Positions 47,681 through 61,360 of a stretch of DNA of 64,000 nucleotides are shown here, piece by piece (position 1 is the first letter of the stretch; every line of letters starts with the position of its first letter). The DNA is taken from contig NZ_JAAVUT010000007.1 in the NCBI RefSeq assembly GCF_018449575.1, positions 62,001-126,000 of the forward strand, read 5' to 3'. This DNA is from Sodalis sp. dw_96. Lineage in GTDB: Bacteria > Pseudomonadota > Gammaproteobacteria > Enterobacterales > Enterobacteriaceae. The notes under the pieces are model-generated. The model saw only the letters and a list, made by a program, of their open reading frames with translations. It did no database searches and had not been told where the DNA came from. The translations under genes were made by a program, and so were the position numbers.

Positions 47681-48616
47681 CTACGTCTGCGCCGATGCAG
47701 CCGCATTTCCCTGTACAAGCGGCGAAACCGGCAGCTTGATAAAGTCGATGAAAACTCTTAAGGCCGCGGGCATATGAGGCTTGCTGGGATAATAGAGATA
47801 AAATCCCGCAAAGGGCTTGCACCAGGTCTCCAGCACCTGGATGAGCTCCCCGCTCTTTATGCGGGCCGCAACAAAGCTTTCCGGAAGGAAAGCCAGACCC
47901 GTGCCTTGCAGCGCCGCCGCAAGCAGCAGGTCGGTATCGTTGGCGGTCACCAGACTTTCAACCTCGACGTCCATTGACTCTCCCGCACCGTCAAAGTGCC
48001 AGCGGAATAAAGCGCCCGTTTCACTCCACCGATAGGTAATGCACCTATGATAGCGGATATCCCGAGGGGTTTGGGGCAAGGGAAGACGCGCGAAGTAGGC
48101 CGGTGATCCGACGACGGCCATCCGCAGATCATGCGTCAGCCTGACCGCAACCATGTCCTGTTGCACCAGATCACCCGAACGAATCCCGGCATCAAAACCC
48201 TCGGCCACAACGTCGGTGAGATTGTCATCAATCACCAAATCGAGCCGAACCTCGGGATATAACGTCAGGAAGTCCGAGAGGATCGGCGTCACCACAAGAC
48301 GGGCGGCAATGCGCGGCAGGTTCACGCGCACAACGCCCCTCGGCCGCAGTTGATAGGCGCCCACGTCCCGCACGGCGCCTTCCATATCGGCGATGGCGGG
48401 ACGCAAGCGATCGGATAACGCTTGGCCGGCGTGAGTCGGCGCGACGCTCCGGGTTGTCCGGTTGAGCAACCTTGCCCCCAGCCGCTCCTCCAGGGACCGG
48501 ATGGTATGGCTAAGGGCGGAAGGTGACAAGCCCAGCCGCTTCGCGGCTCGCCGAAAACTCCTTTCCTCCGAAACGGCCAAAAAAGCCATCAGCTCGGCGT
48601 ATTCCGCGCCCTTCAT
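47681..48616 (-). CDS. LysR-type transcriptional regulator
   Basis: 311 residues. N-terminal HTH (FLAVSEERSFRRAAKRLGLS to LEERLGARLLNRTTRSV, about 9-65) and a C-terminal effector-binding domain with DAGIRSGDLVQQDMV. Divergent to the oxidoreductase gene at 48769 with 152 bp between them, the usual layout for a LysR protein controlling its neighbour. Specific inducer unknown. Confidence 0.9.
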   Translation of the reverse strand: MKGAEYAELMAFLAVSEERSFRRAAKRLGLSPSALSHTIRSLEERLGARLLNRTTRSVAPTHAGQALSDRLRPAIADMEGAVRDVGAYQLRPRGVVRVNLPRIAARLVVTPILSDFLTLYPEVRLDLVIDDNLTDVVAEGFDAGIRSGDLVQQDMVAVRLTHDLRMAVVGSPAYFARLPLPQTPRDIRYHRCITYRWSETGALFRWHFDGAGESMDVEVESLVTANDTDLLLAAALQGTGLAFLPESFVAARIKSGELIQVLETWCKPFAGFYLYYPSKPHMPAALRVFIDFIKLPVSPLVQGNAAASAQT

Positions 48617-48768
48617 ATAGTTGTTCCTTATTCATCAGTCTGTGCCAATTATACGGCATTATCATGCACAATCCAGCGTGCTAAATTATGGTTCATTAAT
48701 CCGGGGGCCTCTAAGGCGGATGACCGCGAGGAAGGCCCTTTCCCCACAAACCGCAACGAGAGTGAGAA

Positions 48769-49791
48769 ATGACTGAGACCATGAGACGCTGGGAGATGGA
48801 CGCAATCGGTGTAAACCGACTGGAACTGAGGGACGTTCCGCTGCCGAAGCCGGGACCGGGCGAAGTGCTGGTGAAGGTGGCGGCCGTCTCTCTCAATTAT
48901 CGCGATAAGATGGTGATGGAGAGCGGTCGCGGCCTGCCCATTGCTTTTCCCTTCACTCCCGGTTCGGACCTGGCGGGAACGGTGGTCACCCTGGGCGGAA
49001 ACACTACCCGTTTCAGCATCGGCGACCGCGTGATCTCCACCATTACGCCCGACTGGATCGACGGTGTCCGTGAAGGCGACGCCCGTACGCCATCCTACCG
49101 AACCCTTGGGGGCTATTACCCCGGCGTATTGGCCGAGTATGTGGCGTTTCCGGAAGAGTGGTTCGTGCGGGCGCCGGTTACGCTGGATGACGCCCTGGCC
49201 AGCACGTTGCCCTGTGCCGGCCTTACCGCCTGGTTCGCCCTGGTGGAGCGCGGTCGCCTGCGGGCCGGTGATACGGTGCTGGTGGAGGGTACCGGGGGTG
49301 TCGCGCTGTTCGGCCTGCAAATCGCCAAGGCGCATGGGGCCGAGGTGATCGTCTCCGGCAGTGCCGGCAAGCTCGTCCGCGCCAAAGCGCTGGGAGCGGA
49401 CCATGGTATCGATCGCAGGCAGGATGATTGGGTGGAGGCGGTGCTCAAGGCAACCGGCGATCGCGGCGCCGATCACATTCTGGAACTGGTGGGCGGTGCG
49501 CATCTCGGCAAGGCGGTGCAGGCGGCGGCGGTGGGCGGGCGCATCTCTATGATCGGCGCGCTGGAGGGATTCGAGGTGACGGCTCCATCCGCGCCATTGA
49601 TGTTCAAGGACGTGACCATCCAGGGTATCGGCACCGGCCATCGCCGCGCGCTTGAGGACCTGGTCAGAGCCGTAGATCGGACAGGTCTGAAGCCGGTAAT
49701 CGATACGCGCTATTCCATGGCGGATTTGTCCGCGGCCCTTGACCATCTCGGCCGGGGCGCTTTCGGCAAAGTCGTGATTGAGATGCCGTGA
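48769..49791 (+). CDS. Quinone oxidoreductase-like NAD(P)-dependent MDR-family enzyme
   Basis: 340 residues of the medium-chain dehydrogenase/reductase superfamily. N-terminal GroES-like part with VAAVSLNYRDKMVMESGR (Tyr-Arg-Asp in place of catalytic zinc Cys), a FTPGSDLAGTVV loop, then the Rossmann fold VLVEGTGGVALFGLQIAKAHGAEV. Lack of the zinc ligands suggests a zinc-independent oxidoreductase acting on quinones or enones. Likely controlled by the divergent LysR gene. Confidence 0.85.
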   Translation: MTETMRRWEMDAIGVNRLELRDVPLPKPGPGEVLVKVAAVSLNYRDKMVMESGRGLPIAFPFTPGSDLAGTVVTLGGNTTRFSIGDRVISTITPDWIDGVREGDARTPSYRTLGGYYPGVLAEYVAFPEEWFVRAPVTLDDALASTLPCAGLTAWFALVERGRLRAGDTVLVEGTGGVALFGLQIAKAHGAEVIVSGSAGKLVRAKALGADHGIDRRQDDWVEAVLKATGDRGADHILELVGGAHLGKAVQAAAVGGRISMIGALEGFEVTAPSAPLMFKDVTIQGIGTGHRRALEDLVRAVDRTGLKPVIDTRYSMADLSAALDHLGRGAFGKVVIEMP

Positions 49792-49836
49792 TAATGCATA
49801 TCTTGACGCTGGTTATAACGTTGTGCATGTCCTGAA

Positions 49837-50508
49837 TCAGGCAATATTCAGATATTTATGGGTTTGCATGGATAAGCGCCAGTTGCGGGCGATGCAGGTG
49901 TCGATGCACAGCCGGGTGGCGGACTCTTTCTGACTGACCGGTTGCAGGGCGATGATGCGCGGCTTGTCATCATCCAGCGTGGCCAATAATGCGTCCAACT
50001 GTTCAATATCCCGCTGACGCGCCACAGGATGCTTGATTTCATCGGCGCGCTGTAGTGCCTGTGGCAGAATCTCCAATCCGCCGCGCATCTCCACTTTCGG
50101 CGATACCGTCACCCAGGTCTGGCTGGTGCAGCGCACTTCATGGGTGCCGCTGGTTTCAATCTGGCAGCTGAACCCCTGCTGCTCCAGCATCTGGGTCAGC
50201 GGAAAGAGATCGTGCAGGCAGGGTTCACCCCCGGTAATCACCACATGGCGGGCGGTATATCCCTGTTGATTGATAATCTCCAGCATCTCCTCCGTTGACA
50301 CGAGGGCCCATTTCGCGCTGTCCGCGGTTTTCAGCGGGATATCCCCCACCGGCACTTCCTCGAGCGGATCCTGTTGCCAGGTGTGTTTGGTATCGCACCA
50401 GCTACAGCCCACCGGGCAACCTTGCAGGCGGATAAAAATCGCGGGCACGCCGGTGAAGTAGCCTTCACCCTGGAGGGTCTGAAACAGTTCGTTGAGCGGG
50501 TACTGCAT
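49837..50508 (-). CDS. queE: 7-carboxy-7-deazaguanine synthase QueE
   Basis: 223 residues from ATG 50508, equal to E. coli and giving the conserved MQYPLNELFQTLQGEG start; an earlier start at 50529 adds seven non-conserved residues. Radical SAM enzyme with the C31-x3-C35-x2-C38 cluster motif in GCPVGCSWCDTKHTW and VVITGGEPC. Works after QueD in queuosine precursor synthesis. Confidence 0.96.
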   Translation of the reverse strand: MQYPLNELFQTLQGEGYFTGVPAIFIRLQGCPVGCSWCDTKHTWQQDPLEEVPVGDIPLKTADSAKWALVSTEEMLEIINQQGYTARHVVITGGEPCLHDLFPLTQMLEQQGFSCQIETSGTHEVRCTSQTWVTVSPKVEMRGGLEILPQALQRADEIKHPVARQRDIEQLDALLATLDDDKPRIIALQPVSQKESATRLCIDTCIARNWRLSMQTHKYLNIA

Positions 50509-50807
50509 GTTTATCTCGATTGATGTCACATCAAATAGGGCGCTGATTATTACAGATTAGGCGACATACGCCAAACCCGCGATGGTTTCCGGCATAAAGC
50601 GCGACATCCGGCGGAAGTGATCTTTACGCGCCTGACCGGCGGGACCAAGAGTGGCGGGCAGAGTAACATTAATCGATAACGGAGAGTACCGCGTAAGTTG
50701 CACAAGGCGGTGGTTAAGCGATGTATAGCGTTGGTGCGGGGGATTGTTAAAAGTCTAAAAGAATGTGGCGCAGAGACGGCTAACAAATATGTTCGGAGTC
50801 AACAAGG
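50509..50807. other. Spacer between queE and the palindromic element
   Basis: Nothing recognised except GC-rich sequence and the queE promoter region. Confidence 0.35.
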
Positions 50808-50911
50808 CGGGACAGGATGCTGGAAGAGTAAACCGTCCACGCCATGGATGGCGTGGATCGAGCCTCCAGGGATGGATTCACGGCGTGTTTACGATCTAGC
50901 ATCCTGTCCCG
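50808..50911. repeat. 104-bp palindromic repeat element
   Basis: Bounded by exact inverted repeats CGGGACAGGATGC (50808-50820) and GCATCCTGTCCCG (50899-50911). Inside lies a perfect hairpin TCCACGCCAT-GG-ATGGCGTGGA and a second pair GTAAAC / GTTTAC. The nested structure looks like a MITE or BIME-like element; there is no ORF inside. Confidence 0.75.
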
Positions 50912-50979
50912 GCCGGGCACGTTGCCAGTAAGCTCAAAAGCCCCACCACACTGGGACTTTGATTACCGGCACCGGGCTA

Positions 50980-52335
<1,356 letters not shown>

Positions 52336-52365
52336 TCATACGGCACGCCGATCTTTGCGTCGTTT

Positions 52366-54163
<1,798 letters not shown>

Positions 54164-54976
54164 TTAGCCGGCGCTTTCCTGCGCTTTCACCTGCTGCCAG
54201 GCGGCTTCCATTTGTGTAAGAGAAGCTTGTTGCAGCGTCAGTCCCTGGGCGAGGATAATCGCTTCCACCTGGCGGAAGCGCCGTTCGAACTTGCGGTTGG
54301 CCTTTTGCAGGGCGGTCTCGGCTTTTTTCCCCAGATGGCGGGCAAGATTCACCGTGGCGAAAAGCAGGTCGCCGAGTTCTTCCTCGAGCTTGTCCTCATC
54401 CACCACCGCCTGGCGGGCCTCCTGCATCACTTCCTCGATCTCTTCATGGACTTTGTCCACCACCGGGCCGAGGGAGGTCCAGTCAAATCCCACCGTGGCG
54501 CAGCGCTGCTGGATTTTTTGCGCTTTCATCAGCGCCGGCAGATTGTCGGGAATATCGTCCATAGGCGAGGTCCGGGCCTTTTCCTCCCGTTCCCGCGCCT
54601 TCAGGCTTTCCCACTGCCCCGGCCGGGCCGCCGTAATATTGCCGTCGGCGTCGGGGAAAACGTGGGGGTGGCGGCGCTCCAGCTTATCGCTGATGGCATC
54701 GCAGATATCGTCGAAATCAAACAGTCCCCGTTCCCGCGCCAGTTCGGCGTAAAACACCACCTGGAACAGCAAATCGCCCAGTTCGCCGCGCAGATCGTCA
54801 TAATCGCGCCGGGCGATGGCATCCAGCACTTCATAGGTTTCTTCCAGGGTGTAGGGGGCGAGAGTATCGAAGGTTTGCCGCCGATCCCAGGGACAGCCGC
54901 CGCTGGGGTCGCGCAGGCGGGTCATGATGCCCAGCAGCCGCTGCCGGGAAGAAGGGGCGTTGACCCGATCGGACAT
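54164..54976 (-). CDS. mazG: Nucleoside triphosphate pyrophosphohydrolase MazG
   Basis: 270 residues from ATG 54976 (a second ATG at 54988 overlaps the relA end). Hydrolyses NTPs and is thought to lower alarmone effects during starvation. Two tandem MazG domains: GCPWDRRQTF and YTLEETYEVLDAI with EExxE helices (about 20-100), then EEIEEVMQEARQAVVDEDKLEEE in the second. Its start lies one base after the relA stop. There is no mazEF pair next to it, unlike E. coli. Confidence 0.95.
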   Translation of the reverse strand: MSDRVNAPSSRQRLLGIMTRLRDPSGGCPWDRRQTFDTLAPYTLEETYEVLDAIARRDYDDLRGELGDLLFQVVFYAELARERGLFDFDDICDAISDKLERRHPHVFPDADGNITAARPGQWESLKAREREEKARTSPMDDIPDNLPALMKAQKIQQRCATVGFDWTSLGPVVDKVHEEIEEVMQEARQAVVDEDKLEEELGDLLFATVNLARHLGKKAETALQKANRKFERRFRQVEAIILAQGLTLQQASLTQMEAAWQQVKAQESAG

Positions 54977-54977
54977 G

Positions 54978-57218
54978 TTATTCACCATGCAGTCTGCGGG
55001 CGTCGATCACGTCCGGCAATTGATTCAGCTTGGACAATACACGCCCCAGCACCTGTAAGTTATAAATTTCGATGTCCATATCGATGGTGGCCAGCTGCTG
55101 TTTGACGTCGCTGCGGCTGGCGACGCCGAGCACATTGACCTTTTCATTGGCCAGGATGGTGGTGATATCCCGCAGCAGGCCGCTGCGATCGTTGGCCACC
55201 ACCCGCACCACCAGCGAGTAGCCGCTGGAGTAGCTTTCACCCCAGACAGCGTCGACAATGCGCTCCGGCGCGTTGGCCTGCAGGTCCGCCAGCTGCTCGC
55301 AGTCGGCGCGGTGAATGGAGATGCCGCGGCCTCGGGTGATAAAACCGGTAATGTCGTCGCCGGGAATCGGCTGGCAGCAGCGGGCGATATGGTGCAGCAA
55401 ATTGCCGACCCCCTCCACCACCACACGGCCATTATCCTTGGAACGGGGCACCGCCGTGGTCTTGGGCGTCGTCAGCTGTTTGAGGGCTTCGCGATCCTGC
55501 TCTTCCGCGCTGGGCTGGTTGAGCTTGTTCTGCAGATAGTTCACCATCTGGTTGATGCGCACGTCCCCGCCGCCGATGGATGCCAGCAGTTCATCCAGCG
55601 AGTTGACGTTATAGCGCGGCAACAGCAGCTTTTCCGCTTCCTTGATGCTGATGCCCAAATGTTCCAGCTCGTCGTCCAGCAACTGGCGGCCGGCCAGGAT
55701 ATTTTTATCTCGATCCTGCTTGCGGAACCAGTTGTGGATCTTAGAACGTCCGCGGCTGGTGGTGACATAACCCAGGTTCGGATTCAGCCAGTCGCGGCTG
55801 GGATTGGGATGCTTCTGGGTGATGATTTCCACCTGATCGCCCATATGGAGCTGATAGGTGAACGGCACGATACGCCCGCTGATTTTGGCGCCGATGCAGC
55901 GGTGTCCCACATCGCTGTGGATATGGTAGGCGAAATCCAGCGGCGTGGAGCCGGCGGGCAGGTCCACCACATCCCCTTTGGGGGTGAAGACATAGACCCG
56001 GTCGTCAAACACCTGGCTGCGCACTTCATCCAGGATCTCGCCGGAATCCGCCATCTCTTCCTGCCAGGCCAACAGTTTCCGGAGCCAGGCAATCCGCTCT
56101 TCATAACCGGAGCGCACGCCGGTGGTGACGGTGCCCTCTTTGTATTTCCAGTGCGCCGCCACGCCCAGTTCGGCATCTTCATGCATCTGCCGGGTACGGA
56201 TCTGAATTTCCAGCGTTTTGCCGCGCGGCCCCAGCACCACGGTATGAATGGATTGATAGCCGTTGGGTTTGGGGTTGGCCACGTAGTCGTCAAATTCGTC
56301 GGGGAGGTGGCGAAAATGGGTGTGCACGATCCCGAGGGCGGCATAACAATCCTGCAAGCGCTCCACCACCACCCGCACCGCGCGCACATCGAACAATTCG
56401 TCGAACTCCAGCGACTTTTTCTGCATTTTCCGCCAGATGCTGTAGATGTGTTTCGGCCGGCCGTAGATATCGGCTTTGATGCCCTCTTCCTTCATGGCGC
56501 CGCGCAGCGAGCCGACAAAATCCTCGATGTACTGTTCCCGGTCGATACGCCGCTCATGCAGCAGCTTGGCGATGCGTTTGTATTCGTCGGGATGCAAATA
56601 ACGGAAGCAAAAGTCTTCCAGCTCCCATTTCAACTGGCCGATGCCCAGGCGGTTGGCCAGGGGGGCGTAGATGTTGGAGCTCTCTTTGGCCGCCAGCACC
56701 CGCTCGTCTTCCGGCGCGTCCTTCAATTCCCGCAGATGGGCGATACGTTCCGCCAGCTTGATGACCACGCAGCGGAAATCCTCGACGATGGCCAGCAGCA
56801 TGCGCCGAACGTTATCCACCTGCTCCGGCGCCATGGAGTCGTTATGGGTGGCTTTAAGCTGGCGGATGGCGTCCATATCCCGCACGCCGTGCACCAGGTC
56901 GACGATTTTTTTGCCGAAGTGCTCTTGGAGTACCGACTCCGCCACCACGTTGCCGTCCGCCAGCGGGAACAGCAGGGCCGCGCACAGGCTGTCGCTGTCC
57001 ATGCTGAGCATGGAGAGGATTTCCACCATTTCGATACCGCGCCATAACAACAGCGGGGCATCGGCGTGATCTTTACACTGCTGCTCGCAATAACGCCAGG
57101 TTTCGGCCAGCCGCTCACTTGATTGCGGGTTGGAAAGACCCAGACTGGCTACCCAGTCTTCCGGGACAAACTCGCCCGCCGTATTCAAATGTGCACTTCT
57201 TACCGCAACCATATCCAC
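54978..57218 (-). CDS. relA: GTP pyrophosphokinase RelA
   Basis: 746 residues (E. coli 744). Ribosome-linked (p)ppGpp synthetase of the stringent response. Inactive HD-like N-terminus, synthetase domain with RPKHIYSIWRKM, DVRAVRV and GYQSIHTVVLGP, then TGS (VYVFTPKGDVVDLPAGSTPLDFAYHIHS), helical, zinc-finger-like and ACT domains at the C-terminus. Three bases after rlmD. Confidence 0.98.
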   Translation of the reverse strand: MDMVAVRSAHLNTAGEFVPEDWVASLGLSNPQSSERLAETWRYCEQQCKDHADAPLLLWRGIEMVEILSMLSMDSDSLCAALLFPLADGNVVAESVLQEHFGKKIVDLVHGVRDMDAIRQLKATHNDSMAPEQVDNVRRMLLAIVEDFRCVVIKLAERIAHLRELKDAPEDERVLAAKESSNIYAPLANRLGIGQLKWELEDFCFRYLHPDEYKRIAKLLHERRIDREQYIEDFVGSLRGAMKEEGIKADIYGRPKHIYSIWRKMQKKSLEFDELFDVRAVRVVVERLQDCYAALGIVHTHFRHLPDEFDDYVANPKPNGYQSIHTVVLGPRGKTLEIQIRTRQMHEDAELGVAAHWKYKEGTVTTGVRSGYEERIAWLRKLLAWQEEMADSGEILDEVRSQVFDDRVYVFTPKGDVVDLPAGSTPLDFAYHIHSDVGHRCIGAKISGRIVPFTYQLHMGDQVEIITQKHPNPSRDWLNPNLGYVTTSRGRSKIHNWFRKQDRDKNILAGRQLLDDELEHLGISIKEAEKLLLPRYNVNSLDELLASIGGGDVRINQMVNYLQNKLNQPSAEEQDREALKQLTTPKTTAVPRSKDNGRVVVEGVGNLLHHIARCCQPIPGDDITGFITRGRGISIHRADCEQLADLQANAPERIVDAVWGESYSSGYSLVVRVVANDRSGLLRDITTILANEKVNVLGVASRSDVKQQLATIDMDIEIYNLQVLGRVLSKLNQLPDVIDARRLHGE

Positions 57219-57221
57219 TCC

Positions 57222-58556
57222 CTACTGTGCGAAGCCGTCTGTATCTTTGATAAATAACGCCATCGACTCAAGATGTCCGCTATGGGGGAACATATCCAGC
57301 ATAGCCACGCGCGCCAGGGTATAACCCGACGCCAACAACGCTTTGCCGTCCCGTGCAAGCGTCGTGGGGTTACAAGAAACATAGACAATGCGCCGGGGCG
57401 ACCAACCCGCTATCAGCGGCATCACCACCGGCGCGCCGGCACGGGCCGGGTCCAATACTATTTTATCAAATTTCCGGCGGGCCCAGGGCTGTTTTGCCAC
57501 CTCGCCTTCCAGATTTTCATGGAAAAACGTGATGTTGTTCATTAAATTCTGTTGTGCATTATATTGCCCATTCGCCACCAGCGCCGCAACCCCCTCGACG
57601 CCGATAGCCTGCCCGCAGCGCTTGGCCAGCGGCAGGGTAAAATTACCCATGCCGCAAAACAAATCCAACACGCTTTCCCCCGCCCGCGGCTCCAGCCACG
57701 CCATCGTCAGGGCAACCATTTTCCGGTTTACCTCGTCGTTGACCTGGATAAAATCCCGCGGACTGAACCGCAGGGATAAACCGTCGATATGGTAAACCGG
57801 CGGTTCGCCCCGCAAGCATTCCAGCGAGTCGCCGTCGGCGGCCAGCCACATCATGGCCTGATGACTCTCGGCGAACGCCGCCAACAAAAGCCGATCATCC
57901 TCGCCGAGAGCGTCCAGGTGACGCAATACCACCAGCGGCCCGTTATCCGCCAGCACCAGTTCTACATGCCCTAAACGTTTTACCGCCTTCAGCGTCTGCA
58001 AACAGCGTTTCAGCGGCGCCAGCAATTCCTCCAGGGCCGGTCGCAGTATAGGACAAGCCTGAATGTCCACGACCTCGCTGGATTTTGCCTGGCGATAGCC
58101 CATGGCCAGATGGCGGGATTTTTGCCGGTAATCCAGCGCCAGCCGGGCGCGACGGCGGTAACCGTAAGCGTCGCCCCCCAAAATGTCCACCGTCGGGATA
58201 GGGGCGCCGGTTTCCCGCGCCAGCAAATTCTTCAGGACCGCCGCCTTGCTTTGCTGCTGTAATGCCTGGGCGGCATGCTGCTGCTGGCAGCCGCCGCAGA
58301 CGGTGAAGTGCGGACAACGCGGGACCACCCGCTGCGAACTGTCGTTAACGCGGCTGATGACCCGCGCCCGGCCAAACTGGCGTTTGTCCTCGGTCACGCG
58401 CACCTGGGCCTGTTCGCCGGGCAGCAGCCCGGGAATAAACAGGGTTTTCCCCTCATGGCGCGCCACGCCCTGGCCGAAGGCATCCAGATCGTGACAGGTA
58501 ACGCTCAGGGTTTGCTGTGTCGCCACGCGACGGTTTGCAGAGTAGAATTGCGCCAT
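57222..58556 (-). CDS. rlmD: 23S rRNA (uracil(1939)-C(5))-methyltransferase RlmD
   Basis: 444 residues. N-terminal TRAM domain; iron-sulfur cysteines C81, C87, C90 in CPHFTVCGGC and C168 in ACPI; SAM-binding LDLFCGMGNFTLPLA and catalytic Cys in YVSCNPTTLARD. Formerly RumA. Divergent from barA across about 60 bp, so promoters lie back to back. Confidence 0.97.
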   Translation of the reverse strand: MAQFYSANRRVATQQTLSVTCHDLDAFGQGVARHEGKTLFIPGLLPGEQAQVRVTEDKRQFGRARVISRVNDSSQRVVPRCPHFTVCGGCQQQHAAQALQQQSKAAVLKNLLARETGAPIPTVDILGGDAYGYRRRARLALDYRQKSRHLAMGYRQAKSSEVVDIQACPILRPALEELLAPLKRCLQTLKAVKRLGHVELVLADNGPLVVLRHLDALGEDDRLLLAAFAESHQAMMWLAADGDSLECLRGEPPVYHIDGLSLRFSPRDFIQVNDEVNRKMVALTMAWLEPRAGESVLDLFCGMGNFTLPLAKRCGQAIGVEGVAALVANGQYNAQQNLMNNITFFHENLEGEVAKQPWARRKFDKIVLDPARAGAPVVMPLIAGWSPRRIVYVSCNPTTLARDGKALLASGYTLARVAMLDMFPHSGHLESMALFIKDTDGFAQ

Positions 58557-58615
58557 AATTGTTGATAACGGGTTTTCCGGATAGCCGATTCGTCATTCTC
58601 CCATATTGGAACGCT

Positions 58616-61360
58616 ATGACCAAATACAGCTTGCGCGCACGGATGATGATCTTGATCTTGGCACCGACTTTGTTAATCGGTTTGCTGCTGAGCGCTTTTT
58701 TTGTTGTGCACCGCTATAACGAATTGCAAAACCAGTTGGTGGACGCCGGAGCGAGCATTATCGAGCCGCTGGCGGTGTCCAGCGTCAACGGCATGGCATT
58801 GCATAACCGGGACGCCGTGCGCCATCTGATTAACCTGTTGCACCGCCACCATTCGGATATTGTGCGCTCCATCAGCGTATTCGACGCCAGTAATACCCTG
58901 TTCGTCACTTCGAACTATCGTCACAATCTCGGTCAGCTCCAGTTGCCGCCGGGGGCCACTTTACCCGGTGAACTGACCTTGACCAGGCAAGACGGCATGC
59001 TGGTGATGCGGGCGCCCATTGTCTCCGAGGAAGATCTGGTCAACAATGCCGACCTGGCCACAGGTCGGGCGTCTCCCCTGGGCTATATCGCCATCGAACT
59101 GGATTTGGATTCAGTGCGCCTGCAGCAGTACAAGGAAGCCTTTGTTTCCACCCTGTTACTGCTGCTGTGCCTGTGTATCGCCATGCTGTTCGCCTATCGC
59201 CTGATGCGGGATGTGACCGGCCCGATCCGCAATATGGTCAGTACCGTGGATCGCATCCGGCGCGGCCAGCTTGATAGCCGGGTGCAGGGCTATATGCTGG
59301 GGGAGCTGGATATGCTGAAAAACGGCATTAATTCCATGGCCATGTCCCTGGCGGCCTATCATGAAGAGATGCAGCAGAATATCGATCAGGCCACGTCGGA
59401 TCTGCGGGAGACCTTGGAACAAATGGAAATCCAGAACGTCGAGCTGGATCTGGCCAAAAAACGCGCCCAGGAAGCGGTGCGCATCAAATCCGAGTTTTTG
59501 GCCAATATGTCCCATGAACTGCGCACACCGCTGAACGGGGTCATCGGCTTCACCCGGCAAACATTAAAAACGCCCTTGTCCCCCACCCAGCGTGATTATC
59601 TGCAAACCATTGAACGCTCCGGCAATAATTTACTCAGCATCATCAACGATGTGCTGGATTTTTCCAAGCTGGAGGCCGGCAAGCTTATCCTGGAAGCCAT
59701 CCCGTTCGCCCTTAGGACTACCTTTGACGAGGTGGTGGTTCTGCTGGCGCAGACCGCCCATGAAAAAGGGCTGGAAATCACCCTTAACGTTCAGCGGGAC
59801 GTACCGGATCAGGTCATCGGCGACCCGTTGCGTCTGCAACAGGTGGTAACCAATCTGTTGGGCAACGCCATTAAGTTCACTGAACGGGGCAATATCGATC
59901 TGCGTATCGAAAAACATGGGATGGATAACCGGCAAATTGAGCTGGAGGTACAGATACACGATACCGGCATCGGCATTTCCGAGCGGCAGCAGTCCCAATT
60001 ATTCCAGGCGTTTCGCCAGGCGGATGCCAGCATAACCCGCCGGCACGGCGGCACGGGGTTGGGACTGGTCATCACCCAGAAGCTGATAAAGGAGATGGGC
60101 GGCGATATCGGTTTTCACAGCGAAATCAATCGCGGCTCATCGTTTTGGTTTCATATCCCCCTGCAGCTTAATAACCAGGGCCGTCCGGACTCGCTGGACT
60201 TTGAGCACCTGCGGGATAAGCGGCTGGCTTTTGTGGAGAGCAACCCCGCCGCCGCCCAGGCCACCCTGGACATGCTGAGCGCCACCCCCTTGCATATCAG
60301 TTTCAGCCCGACCTTGGCGCAGTTACCGGCGGGCCATTACGATGTTTTGCTGATCGGCAAACCGGTCGCCCAGCGCACGCCCTTGATTGACATCAAGCGT
60401 GAACTGGCGGAGGCGGCGCCCCTGGCGGACTGCATTATTCTGGCGCTGCCCAGCCAATCCATGGTGGAGGCGGAACAGATTAAACGTATGGGTGCCTACG
60501 CCTGCCTGGCAAAACCGGTATCCGCCAATCGCTTTTTGCCTTTGCTGTGGAAAGAACCCCGGCCGGCGGTGCCGCGGATAAAACCGCCTTCTCCGTCCCG
60601 TCTGTCCCTGCGGGTAATGGCGGTGGACGATAATCCGGCCAATCTCAAGCTTATCGGCGCCCTGCTGGAAGAGCAGGTGGAGCAGACGGTGTTGTGCGGC
60701 AGCGCCGCGGAGGCCCTGGCCTATGCCGGCCTGCATTCGCTGGATATCGTTCTGATGGATATACAGATGCCGGAAATCGACGGCCTACGGGCGGCGGAAC
60801 TGCTGCGGAAGCTGCCGCTGCATGGGCATACCCCTGTCGTGGCGGTGACGGCGCATACGCTGGGCAATGAGCGGGAGGACCTTTTACAGGCCGGTATGGA
60901 CGATTACCTCGCCAAGCCCATTGATGAGAGCATGTTGCAGCTGCTGCTGAGGCGTTATTCCCCTGTGCCCGTCCCTGAGCTTGCAGTCTCTGCCGACCAG
61001 GAGGCCGGACCGCAGCCGGATATTACCCTGGATTGGCAGTTGGCCCTTCGCCAGGCGGCAAATAAAACCGATCTCGCCCAGGATCTGTTGTCCATGCTGG
61101 TGGCTTTCCTGCCGGAAGTGAGACAGCGTGTGGAGGCGGTGATGGAGGGCGGGGAGGATAATGATATCTGCGCGTTAATCCATAAATTGCACGGCAGTTG
61201 CAGCTATAGCGGGGTTCCCCGTCTCAAGCAGCTTTGCGCCGCTATCGAACGGCAGCTGCGCAGCGGTATTCCGGCGGCCGAACTGGAGCCGGAATGGCTG
61301 GAAATGCTGGATGAAATCGAGAACGTTACGCTGGCGTCGGAGCCGTTTATCGCGGAGTGA
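58616..61360 (+). CDS. barA: Hybrid sensor histidine kinase BarA
   Basis: 914 residues from ATG 58616 (E. coli 918). Inner-membrane kinase that phosphorylates UvrY and drives CsrB/C expression. Membrane helices about 9-30 and 176-198 bound a periplasmic loop; HAMP, then HisKA with His300 in NMSHELRTP, an HATPase region, a receiver with Asp715 in VLMDIQMP and an HPt domain with His856 in HKLHGSC. All phosphorelay residues are intact. Confidence 0.97.
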   Translation: MTKYSLRARMMILILAPTLLIGLLLSAFFVVHRYNELQNQLVDAGASIIEPLAVSSVNGMALHNRDAVRHLINLLHRHHSDIVRSISVFDASNTLFVTSNYRHNLGQLQLPPGATLPGELTLTRQDGMLVMRAPIVSEEDLVNNADLATGRASPLGYIAIELDLDSVRLQQYKEAFVSTLLLLLCLCIAMLFAYRLMRDVTGPIRNMVSTVDRIRRGQLDSRVQGYMLGELDMLKNGINSMAMSLAAYHEEMQQNIDQATSDLRETLEQMEIQNVELDLAKKRAQEAVRIKSEFLANMSHELRTPLNGVIGFTRQTLKTPLSPTQRDYLQTIERSGNNLLSIINDVLDFSKLEAGKLILEAIPFALRTTFDEVVVLLAQTAHEKGLEITLNVQRDVPDQVIGDPLRLQQVVTNLLGNAIKFTERGNIDLRIEKHGMDNRQIELEVQIHDTGIGISERQQSQLFQAFRQADASITRRHGGTGLGLVITQKLIKEMGGDIGFHSEINRGSSFWFHIPLQLNNQGRPDSLDFEHLRDKRLAFVESNPAAAQATLDMLSATPLHISFSPTLAQLPAGHYDVLLIGKPVAQRTPLIDIKRELAEAAPLADCIILALPSQSMVEAEQIKRMGAYACLAKPVSANRFLPLLWKEPRPAVPRIKPPSPSRLSLRVMAVDDNPANLKLIGALLEEQVEQTVLCGSAAEALAYAGLHSLDIVLMDIQMPEIDGLRAAELLRKLPLHGHTPVVAVTAHTLGNEREDLLQAGMDDYLAKPIDESMLQLLLRRYSPVPVPELAVSADQEAGPQPDITLDWQLALRQAANKTDLAQDLLSMLVAFLPEVRQRVEAVMEGGEDNDICALIHKLHGSCSYSGVPRLKQLCAAIERQLRSGIPAAELEPEWLEMLDEIENVTLASEPFIAE

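Noticed and set aside
48649-49746. Minus-strand ORF of 365 codons
   Set aside because: Antisense to the oxidoreductase gene; His/Arg-rich low-complexity product typical of shadow frames.
55311-57047. Long plus-strand ORF of 578 codons
   Set aside because: It is antisense to relA, which is unmistakable; the frame is open only because of GC-rich codon bias.
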